Positions 8,952-19,122 of a DNA stretch of 64,000 nt are shown piece by piece. Under the pieces are notes generated by a model, which was not told the origin of the DNA, did no database searches, and was given only the letters and a program-made list of their open reading frames with translations. This stretch comes from Saccharomycopsis phalli (Eukaryota > Ascomycota > Saccharomycetes > Ascoideales > Saccharomycopsidaceae): contig CP073215.1 in the NCBI GenBank assembly GCA_020342235.1, positions 496,001-560,000 of the forward strand. Direction: 5' to 3'. Position 1 is the stretch's first letter; each line of letters begins with the position of its first letter. The position numbers and the translations under genes were made by a program.

Positions 8952-10271
8952 ATGACAAAAAGTGCCCAAGAGATTGCAAAAAGTGCCCTGCTTGCTTCAA
9001 CGGTGCTCAAGACACTCACCGATGAGCAAAGATCGCATGCCCTTGAAGAAATATACCAGGGAATCCTTGCGCTGAAGCTGGAAATTCTCGCCGCCAATAA
9101 ACGTGATTGCGATGCCGCCGAAAAGAACCAGCTTGATATGCCGCTCAGAAAAAGACTCGATCTTACCCGTGGTTCTAAATTCGAAGATATGCTCGAAGGT
9201 ATCCGCCAAGTTTCCGCATTGGAGGATCCTATCGGACGTATCACCTTGGCCCGCCAATTGGACCAGGGCCTCGACTTGTATCGTGTCACGTGCCCGGTGG
9301 GGGTGCTACTTGTGATTTTTGAGTCGCGGCCGGAAGTCATTGCCAATATTGCTTCGTTGGCGATCAAGTCGGGAAATGCTGCAATATTAAAAGGTGGCCG
9401 CGAGTCTCAACAGACTTTCCAGGTTCTTACCAAAGTCATGACTGAAGTTCTTGCTCGAACCGCAGTTCCTAGCGACGCAGTGCAATTGATCTCGACACGT
9501 GATGAGGTCGGGTCGTTGCTTGCCCAGGACCAATACATTGATTTGGTGATCCCTCGTGGGTCAAATGCCCTTGTAAGAAGCATCAAGGAGAACACCAAGA
9601 TTCCAGTTCTTGGTCATGCTGACGGATTATGCTCTATTTATGTTGCTTCTGATGCTGATGTTTCCATGGCCAGAAAGTTGGTTGTCGACAGCAAGACTGA
9701 TTATCCTGCTGCGTGTAATGCAGTGGAAACTTTACTTCTTGACGCAAAGTTTGATGCCAAGGAGGAAGTTTTGGCAGCTTTGGCTGACGCGCAAGTGACG
9801 CTTCATGTGGATCGTACGCTTTTGGGGCTTCTTAGTGACGAGTTTAAGCAGAAGTATGCTTCCAATATCAAGGAAGCCGTGGAAGAAGACTTTTCAACGG
9901 AATTTTTGAGTCTTGATATTGCTGTGCGAGAAGTCAAGTCCGTCGAGGACGCCATTTCACATATTAATATCCACTCATCAAAGCACACGGATTTAATCAT
10001 CACCGAGAATGAGAAGTTGGCCAATCGGTTCCTCAATGCAATCGACTCTGCCGGGGTTTATTGGAACTGCTCTACGCGGTTTGCCGATGGATTTCGATAT
10101 GGGTTTGGAACCGAGGTTGGGATTTCCACCAACAAAATCCATGCCCGGGGTCCTATGGGGCTCGAAGGGTTGGTTTGCTACCAATACCACTTAAAGGGGC
10201 ACGGTCAGATTGTGGATGACTATAGTACTGGGAAAAAAGCATTTATCCATAAGGACATTAAAATCGACTAG
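8952..10271 (+). CDS. PRO2: gamma-glutamyl phosphate reductase
   Basis: Second enzyme of proline synthesis: NADPH-dependent reduction of gamma-glutamyl phosphate to glutamate semialdehyde in the cytosol. The 439-residue product matches the aldehyde-dehydrogenase-fold family from end to end: VGVLLVIFESRPEV, KSGNAAILKGG, VPRGSNALVR, the catalytic Cys (C255) in YPAACNAVETLL, STRFADGFRYGFGTEVGIS and ARGPMGLEGL. The N-terminus aligns with the start of other Pro2 proteins, which supports this ATG. CTG codons at residues 41 and 43 fall in a helix where relatives carry polar residues. S. cerevisiae Pro2 is 456 residues. Confidence 0.97.
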   Translation: MTKSAQEIAKSALLASTVLKTLTDEQRSHALEEIYQGILALKLEILAANKRDCDAAEKNQLDMPLRKRLDLTRGSKFEDMLEGIRQVSALEDPIGRITLARQLDQGLDLYRVTCPVGVLLVIFESRPEVIANIASLAIKSGNAAILKGGRESQQTFQVLTKVMTEVLARTAVPSDAVQLISTRDEVGSLLAQDQYIDLVIPRGSNALVRSIKENTKIPVLGHADGLCSIYVASDADVSMARKLVVDSKTDYPAACNAVETLLLDAKFDAKEEVLAALADAQVTLHVDRTLLGLLSDEFKQKYASNIKEAVEEDFSTEFLSLDIAVREVKSVEDAISHINIHSSKHTDLIITENEKLANRFLNAIDSAGVYWNCSTRFADGFRYGFGTEVGISTNKIHARGPMGLEGLVCYQYHLKGHGQIVDDYSTGKKAFIHKDIKID

Positions 10272-10400
10272 TTAATGATTGTGAATTTGTAAGCGGTATG
10301 GTAATGTAGATTTTCAATAGACTAGAAACAACTAAAATAGTACATTAACTAGGATACGTTACAAGAAAGTGGCTTTTGTCGTGAATTCCTTTTCCCAGGA

Positions 10401-10658
10401 ATGTTTGGACATTTCCTTGACGAGGAAAATTTGGTATTTCAAGCGGAGCGCAGCTTTAAAATTCCATTGATGCAAAACATAACGCAAAGGTTTGTAAAAT
10501 ATCCACCATTGTCCATCAGTATTGAGTACCTGGCACGAATAACGGTGCCGGTGAACTTGGTTTACTATAAAAAAAATATTGGAGACAATAAGCTGTTAGT
10601 TGAATTGTTCAATGATGGAAATGTCTTTTCTCACCAAAATTCTGCGTTTGAATATTGA
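10401..10658 (+). CDS. possible small ORF of unknown function (85 aa)
   Basis: An ATG-initiated 85-codon frame between PRO2 and the retroelement relic. The product is mixed in composition (KIPLMQNITQRFVKYPPLSIS), with no signal peptide and no motif that I recognise. There is no clear promoter. It could be chance or a gene fragment. Confidence 0.2.
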   Translation: MFGHFLDEENLVFQAERSFKIPLMQNITQRFVKYPPLSISIEYLARITVPVNLVYYKKNIGDNKLLVELFNDGNVFSHQNSAFEY

Positions 10659-10978
10659 CTCAAATTTCAAAACCAACACAACCTTTATCCGACTCCTCTC
10701 ATCTCTTGGAAATGGTATTCAATCAATTAATTTCATACCAGTCTCCCAGTCTATTCTCATTTCCATTCACTAACAACACCCTATAAACCACATTGTAGTA
10801 TACACGGTAATTTGTAACGAATATTTATCAACAATAACAACTATATACTAATAGGTATTAACCTATATAATTGACGAGTCTCTTACACTTTTGTAGGAGT
10901 TTGATAGTCAACCATCCTGATAAAAGGCACAATAAAAACTTACGTCCCATGGCTCTCGAGAAAGTCTAGAGCTATCCA

Positions 10979-13714
10979 TCATTTCGCTCTTTGCGACTTT
11001 AAAATAGCTTCACTTTCTGGCAATATTTCTTGATTCTTTTTCAACTGTTGAATGTAAGCCTTCATAAGCCCTTCATTGGAGATAATTCTGCTAATCTCGT
11101 TCCTGGTAATAACCGACGTGAATTTTGTCAAGTGGTCAGCTGGGTTTTTGTTCCCCTTTATATGGTATATGTGAACATTAAATTCCTGGATAAATTCTGT
11201 AACGTATTGGAGTTGCTGGTCATCTGAAACATACAAGTGATAGTTAGTAATGTTCTTTATCACCGCTAAGTTGTCCTCATAAATGTTAATTCGTATCTTT
11301 CTAGCTCCAATGTCTCTTAATATCCCATGTACGTTAACAACTCGGAATATTCCTTTGGTAAGAGCTGTCATTTCCGACTCATACAGACTGAATGCCAGTT
11401 TTTTATGATCTTGGCTTTGCCAGTCTATTATTTTTCCATTTAAGAATATCAAGAACCCAGTGACACAATGTTGACCTATTATGTTCCCGCAATCTGCATG
11501 AACAAACAAATCCAACGTGTAGTCGATTTGAGTCGGTACTCCTTGTATATGATAATATATGGGACTTTTGGTCTTGTTCTTTTTGATGAAGTTCTCTAAG
11601 CCTTTTTTATCCTCGATATTTGCATTTGGAATTCTGGAACTGTAAAACGTTGTTGGAAATGATAACATTGGTTCTGTCCTCAGTGACTGCCAGGTTAAAT
11701 TTCCGCATTGAGTTTCAAAGTATTTTTTGTTTCCCATTAGCTTTCCTGAATTTTCATTCAATGTTTGATCACAAGACAATTGTATGGTTTGAGCATCACT
11801 GGCAATACTTATACCTAGGAATTTGAGCTGCTGCACATTTTCTTTCGGTGTATCAAAGTCTTCAAAAGGAAACTTTTTTTGTAGACCTGAAATAACTTCT
11901 TTTACCATATTTTCGTCTCCAATACACAAGAGATCATCCACATATGCAATTATTATCACGCACAGTAGTTCGTTTAGTTGCCCTTTTACAAACATGTTTG
12001 CATTCCCCTGTATTGGACGCATTCCCAACTGAATCAAATGCTCTCGAAGAGTTTCGTTCCAATGATACTCTGCCTGCATGCTTTGATTTAATAACCAGCA
12101 CTTGTCCTGCAGTATATTTACTTCTCTTGGAGGCTGAATGTAGACTTTTGAATTTTCCAATGTTGCATTATTATGTGCAGACTTGAGATCACATCGTCTG
12201 ATAGTCAATCCATTCTGACTTGCCACTGCCAATACTGCTCGGAGTACCATGGGACTTATTAATTCAATTTCATGTTCTTTTGGAATGTAATCTGTGATTG
12301 GCAAAGATTTATCTCTTGTGATTATGGTTGCCTTAATTTGGTCCCCTTTTGCCTTTGTAGGATCAATTGAATAAACAAACATTGAGTCTATGATTGATTG
12401 AGAAGGCTTGTCAACTACATTGAATATATTAAGGTGGTCAAAGTTGTCCAATTCTCGCTTGATTGCAAGTAGTTGGTCGTTCGAGGTATTGATTTGGAAG
12501 CTTTGCCTGGAATTTGGAGATACGCTTAATGAGCCCATGCTGGCCTTGTGCTGGACTAGCTTGTCACCAAGTGCCAATTGAATTTCCATCAATGTCTCGT
12601 CCCTGATTTTAAACGTATTGGCCAAGTCATTTGACGTTTCTCCTTGGTCAATGATAATTTCCTGTGACGACCCAATGTTTGCTTTTTGAGATGAGCCAGA
12701 GCCAATGGCTTGAGATGAATCAGAACTTGTGGGTTGAGATGAATCAGAGCTTGAAGTTTGAGACAAATCAGAACTTGTGACTTGAGATGAATCAGCATTC
12801 GCTTCCGGAAAAGACTCGGAATTCATGGCTTGAAAAGACTCGGTCATTGGACCTTCAGTGTCACTATGCTCCAAGTTGATTGGACCTGATATCAGATCTT
12901 TGAGACGCATAGGATCGATAGAGTTGAATTCCGTGCTAAGTGCGGCCATATCAATCATTTCTAGAATGTCTATTCGCTCGTCAGATACGATACATTTCAG
13001 GACAATGGCTCCTATAATTTGCCTATTTCTTTTATTGAACCCTGTCAAACTTGTCAAGACATATATTTCTTCCGGATCAAGCACGTTCAATGCTTTCCTA
13101 ACATAGGGGCACTCTGCTTCGTAGATTTTACGATATTCGCCCAAGCTATAAAATTTGTTGGAATTTCTCATTTGATCATGCATGGCTTCATATAGTTCCA
13201 TGTAATGCACAAATTCACACTTAAGATCCTCTTCTCTTTGCTCCATTACTTCCTGGTAAAGGATCTTCAAGGTAAAACCTGGCTGATTTAACAAACTCGG
13301 TACACGAATAATCCCTCTATCTATGGTTTTGAGCCACGTATTCATGGCTTCATCTCTATAACGCTCTCTTCCCACATACGCAGGCATATGTCCTTGTAGA
13401 TACTCACTTAGTCCACCAATGACTGGGTCTCTTAAAAGAAGCTCGATCTTTTGCCTCCACTTGTTTCGATTTTGATATGACCAGGTATCTGGCATATCGC
13501 TCCACAGCTCTATGTACATTTTGCAAATCCCATTGGCGTTTTCTTCTGCCAGTGTAACATCGTCCGTGTCACTGTCCTTCAAATCACGCAACGCTTTATA
13601 TAGTTCAATTGTCTCTTTATCTTTAGAACGTTGTGCTTGAAGTTCTGCCACCAACTTCCGTAATTCAGAAACTTCATAATTAATTGGTGTATCTTGTATT
13701 TGTGCGGCATCCAT
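10979..13714 (-). mobile_element. Ty1/copia-type retroelement relic
   Basis: Fossil retroelement read on the minus strand, seen as a long open frame of 911 codons. Parts I can name: a gag-like N-terminal region (about residues 1-300), a Ser/Asp/Gln-rich linker with repeated SSQ units (about 300-355), a copia-type reverse transcriptase with the family's YVDDLL block, and an RNase H region (DLFVHADCG, YESEMTAL). I recognise no protease or integrase part and no pair of long terminal repeats, so the copy is incomplete, with probably a few breaks. Lack of end repeats suggests it is not young, although the frame is still open. It lies tail-to-tail with PRO2 and head-to-head with the LINE. Confidence 0.75.
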
Positions 13715-14030
13715 ATTTCACTTGTGTACCATTCTAGGGCACAATAATATTCTCCAAGCACGACTATCAACAATATTTAATTCCGTTAGTCGTATTAAGA
13801 TTTCTTGGTGATTATAGCTTCAATATTTTATTCATTACCGTAGCTATACTTTGGTATACCAAAATTGCACAAAAAAATTTTCGTCACGTCCCATTAGATG
13901 GACCACATGGGATATAGCTACAATGGGGGGGTGCCGCTACCCCTTTTGGTTAGCACTGCCTATATGTATTTTGATTTTTTGCCAATCCCATAGCAGCTTT
14001 ATTCGCTTCTATTATCGATAATAGGCTATT
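13715..14030. other. short AT-rich gap between the retroelement relic and the LINE
   Basis: No gene. It contains a possible short palindrome GGGGTGCCGCTACCCC near 13927-13942 and an ACCGTAGCTATAC string near 13849 that faintly resembles the SINE tail in reverse. I cannot assign it to an element. Confidence 0.4.
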
Positions 14031-14043
14031 TATGTGATGAACA
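14031..14043 (+). repeat. LINE target-site duplication, left copy
   Basis: TATGTGATGAACA, repeated exactly at 19110-19122. The two copies bracket the LINE and mark its ends. Confidence 0.85.
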
Positions 14044-14046
14044 AAA

Positions 14047-15504
14047 ATGAGTTCTTCCCAAATTGGTGAAACACAAAATGAGTTTGAACCCCCGGGCGAC
14101 CCATTAGGGCCCCAAACAACAGCAAACCGCATGGATTCCCACGGCGAATCTATTAACCAACTTCAAATTGACCCAAGTGCCGCCAGGGCACCAGCAACAC
14201 ACACCAACGGCCAAATTAAAAAATCCTATGGCCTCACCGAGGAGGACGAAACCGACCCCTCAGAACACGAAACAAGCGGATACAACACCCCACCGGGTGC
14301 CATCTCGCCACCCCCACAAACTTGGAACCGACAAAACGTCGAAGAAAAGCTTATCCAACCTTATGAAACTGACCACCCCTCCCAAAGCGGGAACTCAAAT
14401 TACACATTTGAGGACAGGGCTCGTGACGCTATACAGGCCTACGGAGTACTCACTAACGCAATCTCTGGGGCCGCCCGGTTTTACAAACTTGATTCAACCA
14501 CCTTCCTCCGCCAAGCTGGACAGGAGGAAGCCATTCAATTTCTACAAACCCAACATGCATTCCTCGCACCCCCGGCCACCTCATCAAAACGTGGCCACAC
14601 TGCAACCAGAACCAAAACCCGGGAGCAAAGACCAACTGGCAAAGACCTTGAAACAGCTGGCAGATTAGCGTATTACGTTAATCCTCAAAGTCGAACATGG
14701 AGTGCTGCAAAACGCATCCAATTCGAAGTTGAGTCCAAAGCCATCATTGACCAGTCGGCATGCAAGATCAGCATGATCAGCCTCACCGCGGCGCACCACT
14801 TCCGGGTCCACCTAAACGAACCCTTCACCGACGAAAACAAGTTGACACTCCAATCTGCGCTCGGATCACCAGGACCACTCAACACAAAACCATGGGTCTC
14901 ACGGGTAATCCAAAACGTCCCAGCAACCTTCTCCCCCGACAACGTCGCACTCGAAATTTCGAGAACCTTAAGAAATGCGCAGTGGGAAGGAGAAGCCTTG
15001 TGTTCCGCACCAAGACCACTCATTAGCCCAGAAAACATGCCGGATTGGTCCACAATCCCTATCGAATGCACAAAACGCTACTCAGCTCGGTTATTCTTCC
15101 CGGACGAGGCAACAGCGCAATTCGCGTCAGAACAACGCTACTGCATCGAAGGAGAAATCCACAGACTAACCGAGTACAAGGGAAAGCGCAACATCCGGAA
15201 ACGGACTCACCTTGACCTCCTCAAAGAGTCACCGCGACGGCCACGCCGAAGCCGCGGCTCCAAGTCAAAAACGAGCCAACCATCTTCCATCCCTCCTGCT
15301 TCCACCGCACAAAGCGGCACACCGGGAAACCCAAACGCCACGAGTAACCCCTCCAGTCAACCCAAGATCCCAAAAGATCTAGTGATCAATACGACGGAGA
15401 CTTACCCAGCTCCTGATGAGAACTCGACATCAAGATATAATCTACGGTCAAGTCGAACTCAGATGGTTTCCCACAGTGACTCAAGCCAAGTTGGATCACA
15501 ATGA
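14047..15504 (+). CDS. LINE ORF1 protein
   Basis: 485-residue ORF1 product, expected to be the RNA-binding partner in the element's ribonucleoprotein. The N-terminal half is polar, Pro/Thr/Gln-rich and probably disordered (about 1-130). A folded segment around 285-390 (PWVSRVIQNVPATFSPDNVA, RYSARLFFPDEATAQFASEQ) could be RRM-like. A basic Arg/Lys/Ser tail follows (about 390-425). I see no CCHC knuckles. The stop codon overlaps the ORF2 start as ATGA, a layout compatible with termination-reinitiation coupling. Confidence 0.85.
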   Translation: MSSSQIGETQNEFEPPGDPLGPQTTANRMDSHGESINQLQIDPSAARAPATHTNGQIKKSYGLTEEDETDPSEHETSGYNTPPGAISPPPQTWNRQNVEEKLIQPYETDHPSQSGNSNYTFEDRARDAIQAYGVLTNAISGAARFYKLDSTTFLRQAGQEEAIQFLQTQHAFLAPPATSSKRGHTATRTKTREQRPTGKDLETAGRLAYYVNPQSRTWSAAKRIQFEVESKAIIDQSACKISMISLTAAHHFRVHLNEPFTDENKLTLQSALGSPGPLNTKPWVSRVIQNVPATFSPDNVALEISRTLRNAQWEGEALCSAPRPLISPENMPDWSTIPIECTKRYSARLFFPDEATAQFASEQRYCIEGEIHRLTEYKGKRNIRKRTHLDLLKESPRRPRRSRGSKSKTSQPSSIPPASTAQSGTPGNPNATSNPSSQPKIPKDLVINTTETYPAPDENSTSRYNLRSSRTQMVSHSDSSQVGSQ

Positions 15505-18500
15505 AGATAACAATCATCTCGATCAACATCCAGAAACGAAGGCCGCATCTAGAAGCGGTCCTTGACCATTACAAGAATTCGGCAGTAATACTATTAGTCC
15601 AGGAGACTGCACGTCAGTGCAACCCCGATGAGACTTGCAACCACGCCGCCTATGACAAATATGATTACCTCCCTGAGGTAAACGACCAGTCAGCCCGACC
15701 TAGGGCCACGACATATGTTAACAAGAAAATTAAAGATCAACAATATGGCTACCGCACAAGGTATATCAATGAATTAAAAGATAGAGACTGTGTGGGAATC
15801 ACCTTAGAATCACGAAAGCAAGTTGTAGACATCATCAACATCTACAATGCGCCGCACGATTCCAAGGCCCACCTCAAGTCCCGGTCGCTAAAACTAGTAA
15901 GAAACTACATTATAGACAAACAAGGAATTTTCAATGGAATTATCATGGGCGACCTCAATGCAGCCCACCCAGCCTTTACCTCTCGCAACATAGCAGGGGT
16001 GGAAGCACGGAAGGCCACACTGAGGATCGATGACATCATGGAAATGGGGAAACTCCAATGCCTTAACATCATCGACCAGCCCACACACCGTGACGGTAAC
16101 ACTCTTGATGTTATACTAATCAGCGATAAGTTGGAAGGGCAAGTGACACCACAGCCAAAGCTTCGGCAATTCGGCTCCGACCACTTCGGTCTTCGCGTAT
16201 CACTCCGCCCTCCCGACATGTCGAACAAGATCAAGCCAAAAACGGTGCATAACTACTCTAAAACGGACTGGTCAAAGGTACGTGCAACACTAGATAAACG
16301 TCGGTTCGCAAGCGCCATCCACACAGAGGATGAACTAAACAAGGCATCCGCCAAGTTAACCCAGAGTCTAAGGCAACTAATTGACAGAAACACCCCGATG
16401 AAACTAGTAAATAGCCGCTCAAAAAGGTGGTTCACTCAAGAAGTCAAAGACGCGTATAGAACTGTCACAAGCCTCGCAATGGACAATCCAGAACGAAGCA
16501 ATGCTCAGAAGGCCTTTCAGGAAACTGTTCAAAAAGCCAAATCCAAGTGCTGGAATGATTTCTTACTCAAGTTGGACCACACCACCATCTGGACTGCTTA
16601 CAGATACACAAACCCAGCAAAGCGCCATAGAATGATGAAACTGTACGAGGAACAACACGAAGCCTTTGGCAAAACCTTTTACCCACAGATCACTGTAGGT
16701 GAGAGCCTCACGCCAGCTTCGTTCCAACCGCACAACACTCATTGGGACGACATCGAACCAATAACGAAGGAGGAAATATTCAACACCATCAGATACCTAA
16801 AGCTCAAAAAAGCTCCAGGTCCTGACCAGCTCACCGTTGGTCAAATCAGGGAGCTTTGGCATGGGAAAACCTTCCCTGACCAGTTGGAATTGATCTACAA
16901 CGCGTGCCTCAAACTTGGAGCATTCCCCAAACAGTGGAAAACCAGCATCACGGTAGTAATCCCGAAACCGGGAAAGGCCAATTACGAGACACCAAAATCA
17001 TTTCGACCAATTAGCTTACTCAATATACTTGGGAAAATCTTCGAGTCAATCATGACCCAAAGATTGGTTGCCAAAATCCAACTTCCATCTTACCAATTTG
17101 GGGGGCGCAAAGGGTACTGCGCAACGGATGCGGTTACAACCTTAGTAAATAACCTCAAGGTCCACGCCCAGACTCACCTCAAGGACAACCAGAAAATGCC
17201 ACTAGACAACTCCAGCCACTCCGGAGCAGTCCTAGTCGACATTGAAGGTGCCTTCAACAACATGAGCCACCCGATCCTACTACAAAAGATGCAGGCCGTC
17301 GGCGCTCCACCCGAGATAATTAATTGGACTAATAACTTCCTCCAGAACCGAAGCACTCAGCTAAAAATTGATGGACAGTTATCAGACCAGCACCTCCCCG
17401 TTACGTTCGGTGTCCCACAAGGCTCTCCAATCTCTCCAATCCTCTTCATGATCTACACCCACGACCTCTACAACCGGCTTGAGCGGAAAGGGGCTGTGGC
17501 TTTAGGATTCATTGATGACATTACAATTGTCAAAACGGGATCCCGAGGCGACATTGAGCATACACTTCAACGATGCTTACAGGAATGCCATCAATGGGGT
17601 CAAGAGAATTTCACAAGCTTTGACTATGGCCCGAAACTACAATACATACGATTCTTCCCGAATCGAAGACGGTTACCGAACTGTGAATCTAGCCTCCAAC
17701 TTCCGAACGGAGGACGAAAGGAGGAAACAAACGAGGTCAAGTTATTAGGCATTACCCTTGATTCAAGACTCAGCTTCAGGAGCCATCTAAAACAAACATT
17801 GTCCAAGATGCGCCGTACTGCTGAACAAATAAGGTACTTAAGCCGAATGACACGAGGAACCACGGGACGTACCACGATAATATTGTTCAAAACGTGCGCA
17901 GTCCCCATCATATCGTATGGACTCGAGGTGTTCTATAACAGCATGACAAAAACCCAATGGGGTCAGGTCAGTGTGATATTCAACTCAATCCTACGACTGG
18001 CGCTAGGCCTCCTCAGACCCACGTCCACCCCGATCATCTATATCGAAAGTGGTATTCCACCACCAACGATCCTACTCAAGTCCTTGGCAATAATGAAATC
18101 TATGAGATGGTTCATGAATACATCACGCCAAAACCCAGTCCGCTCAAGTTTGTTCCAAACTACCACGATCAATGGAAGCACGAGAATCATAATTCCAAAG
18201 CGCCCTCTTATCCAGGACATGTTACAGGCAACAGCCCCTCACAATCCAGATATCAGAACGTTTGACGCAGCCGCTCGATTACTTGAACAACGCGCGGATT
18301 ATGCACTAGAGGAACAACGACTCGAGGACGACCCGCCACCGATGCAAGATCCAAGACGGACCCGCATCCAGATGCTCAAGAAAATAGCCTCAGACGCAGC
18401 AACCAAAGAGTGGCAAGCAATGATCACCTCAACCAGCGAATCATTCCCAAACCACTATAGGAACGCACGCAAAATCAGCACCACTCCTTTCAAAGTGCAC

Positions 18501-18854
18501 CGAGACAAAACCAAGCTCCTCCTCACGGAAGCACTTGCAGGCCCCAAGGCAATCCTCAGTTTGGCATCACAACTACTCAGCGGAAAGAGCCTCACAGACG
18601 GATCGTTGCTCAAATTATTTGGCAATGATGACCCAAAGTGCAAACGATGTGGGACTCACTCCCCCTCCATCATACATGACCTACGATGCCCAGAGCTCCT
18701 AGAAGCTCGAATTCTATCGCGCATTGATGACATACTAGATTCCACTCATGGCATACGCAATACGCTTGGAAAAGTGTTTGCCGACCAAAAATCAGTCCAC
18801 AAACTCCTTGAGTTCTACCAGAACGTGTTGGAATATGATTCCTCCAACACATGA
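15501..18854 (+). CDS. LINE ORF2: endonuclease-reverse transcriptase
   Basis: 1117-residue ORF2 protein for target-primed reverse transcription. Endonuclease domain, residues 1-240: catalytic E35 (VQET), D151 and N153 (GDLNAAHP), D227-H228 (GSDHFG). Reverse transcriptase, about 430-720: KAPGPDQLT, FRPISLLNILGKIFESI, DIEGAFNNMSHPILL, GVPQGSPISPILF and the active-site FIDD at 670-673. C-terminal finger C1047-x2-C1050-x7-H1058-x3-C1062 in KCKRCG...HDLRC. No RNase H domain is seen. The start ATG overlaps the ORF1 stop in ATGA. The frame is fully open, with no damage in the motifs I can check. Confidence 0.95.
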   Translation: MKITIISINIQKRRPHLEAVLDHYKNSAVILLVQETARQCNPDETCNHAAYDKYDYLPEVNDQSARPRATTYVNKKIKDQQYGYRTRYINELKDRDCVGITLESRKQVVDIINIYNAPHDSKAHLKSRSLKLVRNYIIDKQGIFNGIIMGDLNAAHPAFTSRNIAGVEARKATLRIDDIMEMGKLQCLNIIDQPTHRDGNTLDVILISDKLEGQVTPQPKLRQFGSDHFGLRVSLRPPDMSNKIKPKTVHNYSKTDWSKVRATLDKRRFASAIHTEDELNKASAKLTQSLRQLIDRNTPMKLVNSRSKRWFTQEVKDAYRTVTSLAMDNPERSNAQKAFQETVQKAKSKCWNDFLLKLDHTTIWTAYRYTNPAKRHRMMKLYEEQHEAFGKTFYPQITVGESLTPASFQPHNTHWDDIEPITKEEIFNTIRYLKLKKAPGPDQLTVGQIRELWHGKTFPDQLELIYNACLKLGAFPKQWKTSITVVIPKPGKANYETPKSFRPISLLNILGKIFESIMTQRLVAKIQLPSYQFGGRKGYCATDAVTTLVNNLKVHAQTHLKDNQKMPLDNSSHSGAVLVDIEGAFNNMSHPILLQKMQAVGAPPEIINWTNNFLQNRSTQLKIDGQLSDQHLPVTFGVPQGSPISPILFMIYTHDLYNRLERKGAVALGFIDDITIVKTGSRGDIEHTLQRCLQECHQWGQENFTSFDYGPKLQYIRFFPNRRRLPNCESSLQLPNGGRKEETNEVKLLGITLDSRLSFRSHLKQTLSKMRRTAEQIRYLSRMTRGTTGRTTIILFKTCAVPIISYGLEVFYNSMTKTQWGQVSVIFNSILRLALGLLRPTSTPIIYIESGIPPPTILLKSLAIMKSMRWFMNTSRQNPVRSSLFQTTTINGSTRIIIPKRPLIQDMLQATAPHNPDIRTFDAAARLLEQRADYALEEQRLEDDPPPMQDPRRTRIQMLKKIASDAATKEWQAMITSTSESFPNHYRNARKISTTPFKVHRDKTKLLLTEALAGPKAILSLASQLLSGKSLTDGSLLKLFGNDDPKCKRCGTHSPSIIHDLRCPELLEARILSRIDDILDSTHGIRNTLGKVFADQKSVHKLLEFYQNVLEYDSSNT

Positions 18855-19013
18855 TGAGATTCAGCGGTCACATTCGACAACAAGAGTGACCAGGCTTCTT
18901 ACACAATCCATACAAGCACCAAGCACCAACAATATAACTGCCCCCACTGAAGTTTTTAATCCCAAGCAACCAAATGAGGGTTGACAAAGGGTTTTCTTCA
19001 ACAGCAATGCTGC

Positions 19014-19030
19014 CTCAGGATGTTCCTGAG
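19014..19030 (+). other. LINE 3' UTR stem-loop
   Basis: CTCAGGA (19014-19020), loop TGT, TCCTGAG (19024-19030): a perfect 7-bp hairpin. It is followed by TGAAAATATATC, about 45 nt, then TATAGCTA and the AAATATTATT tail. The SINE-like elements have a different stem in the same place followed by the same kind of bases, which suggests recognition by the LINE's reverse transcriptase. Confidence 0.7.
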
Positions 19031-19109
19031 TGAAAATATATCTGTCGAATCACCGTATTGCCGGAGACAATATATAGCTAAATACAAAAATAAATATTAT
19101 TATTATTAT

Positions 19110-19122
19110 TATGTGATGAACA
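19110..19122 (+). repeat. LINE target-site duplication, right copy
   Basis: TATGTGATGAACA immediately after the ATT-repeat tail; identical to 14031-14043. The first T could also be counted as tail. Confidence 0.85.

Larger units (their letters stand above)
14044..19109 (+). mobile_element. apparently complete non-LTR retrotransposon (LINE)
   Basis: A 5.07-kb LINE with two uninterrupted ORFs, a short 3' UTR with a perfect 7-bp stem-loop (19014-19030), and a tail of ATT repeats in place of poly(A). It is flanked by an exact 13-bp target-site duplication. The left duplication ends only 3 nt before the ORF1 ATG, so this copy has essentially no 5' UTR: either the family starts there or this copy lost its leader. 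ORF2 has an APE-type endonuclease, a reverse transcriptase and a C-terminal CCHC finger; I see no RNase H. By eye the RT resembles the Tad/Jockey/I side (GFIDDITIV) more than L1, but clade assignment needs a tree. Intact ORFs plus exact duplications suggest a recent insertion. Confidence 0.93.
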
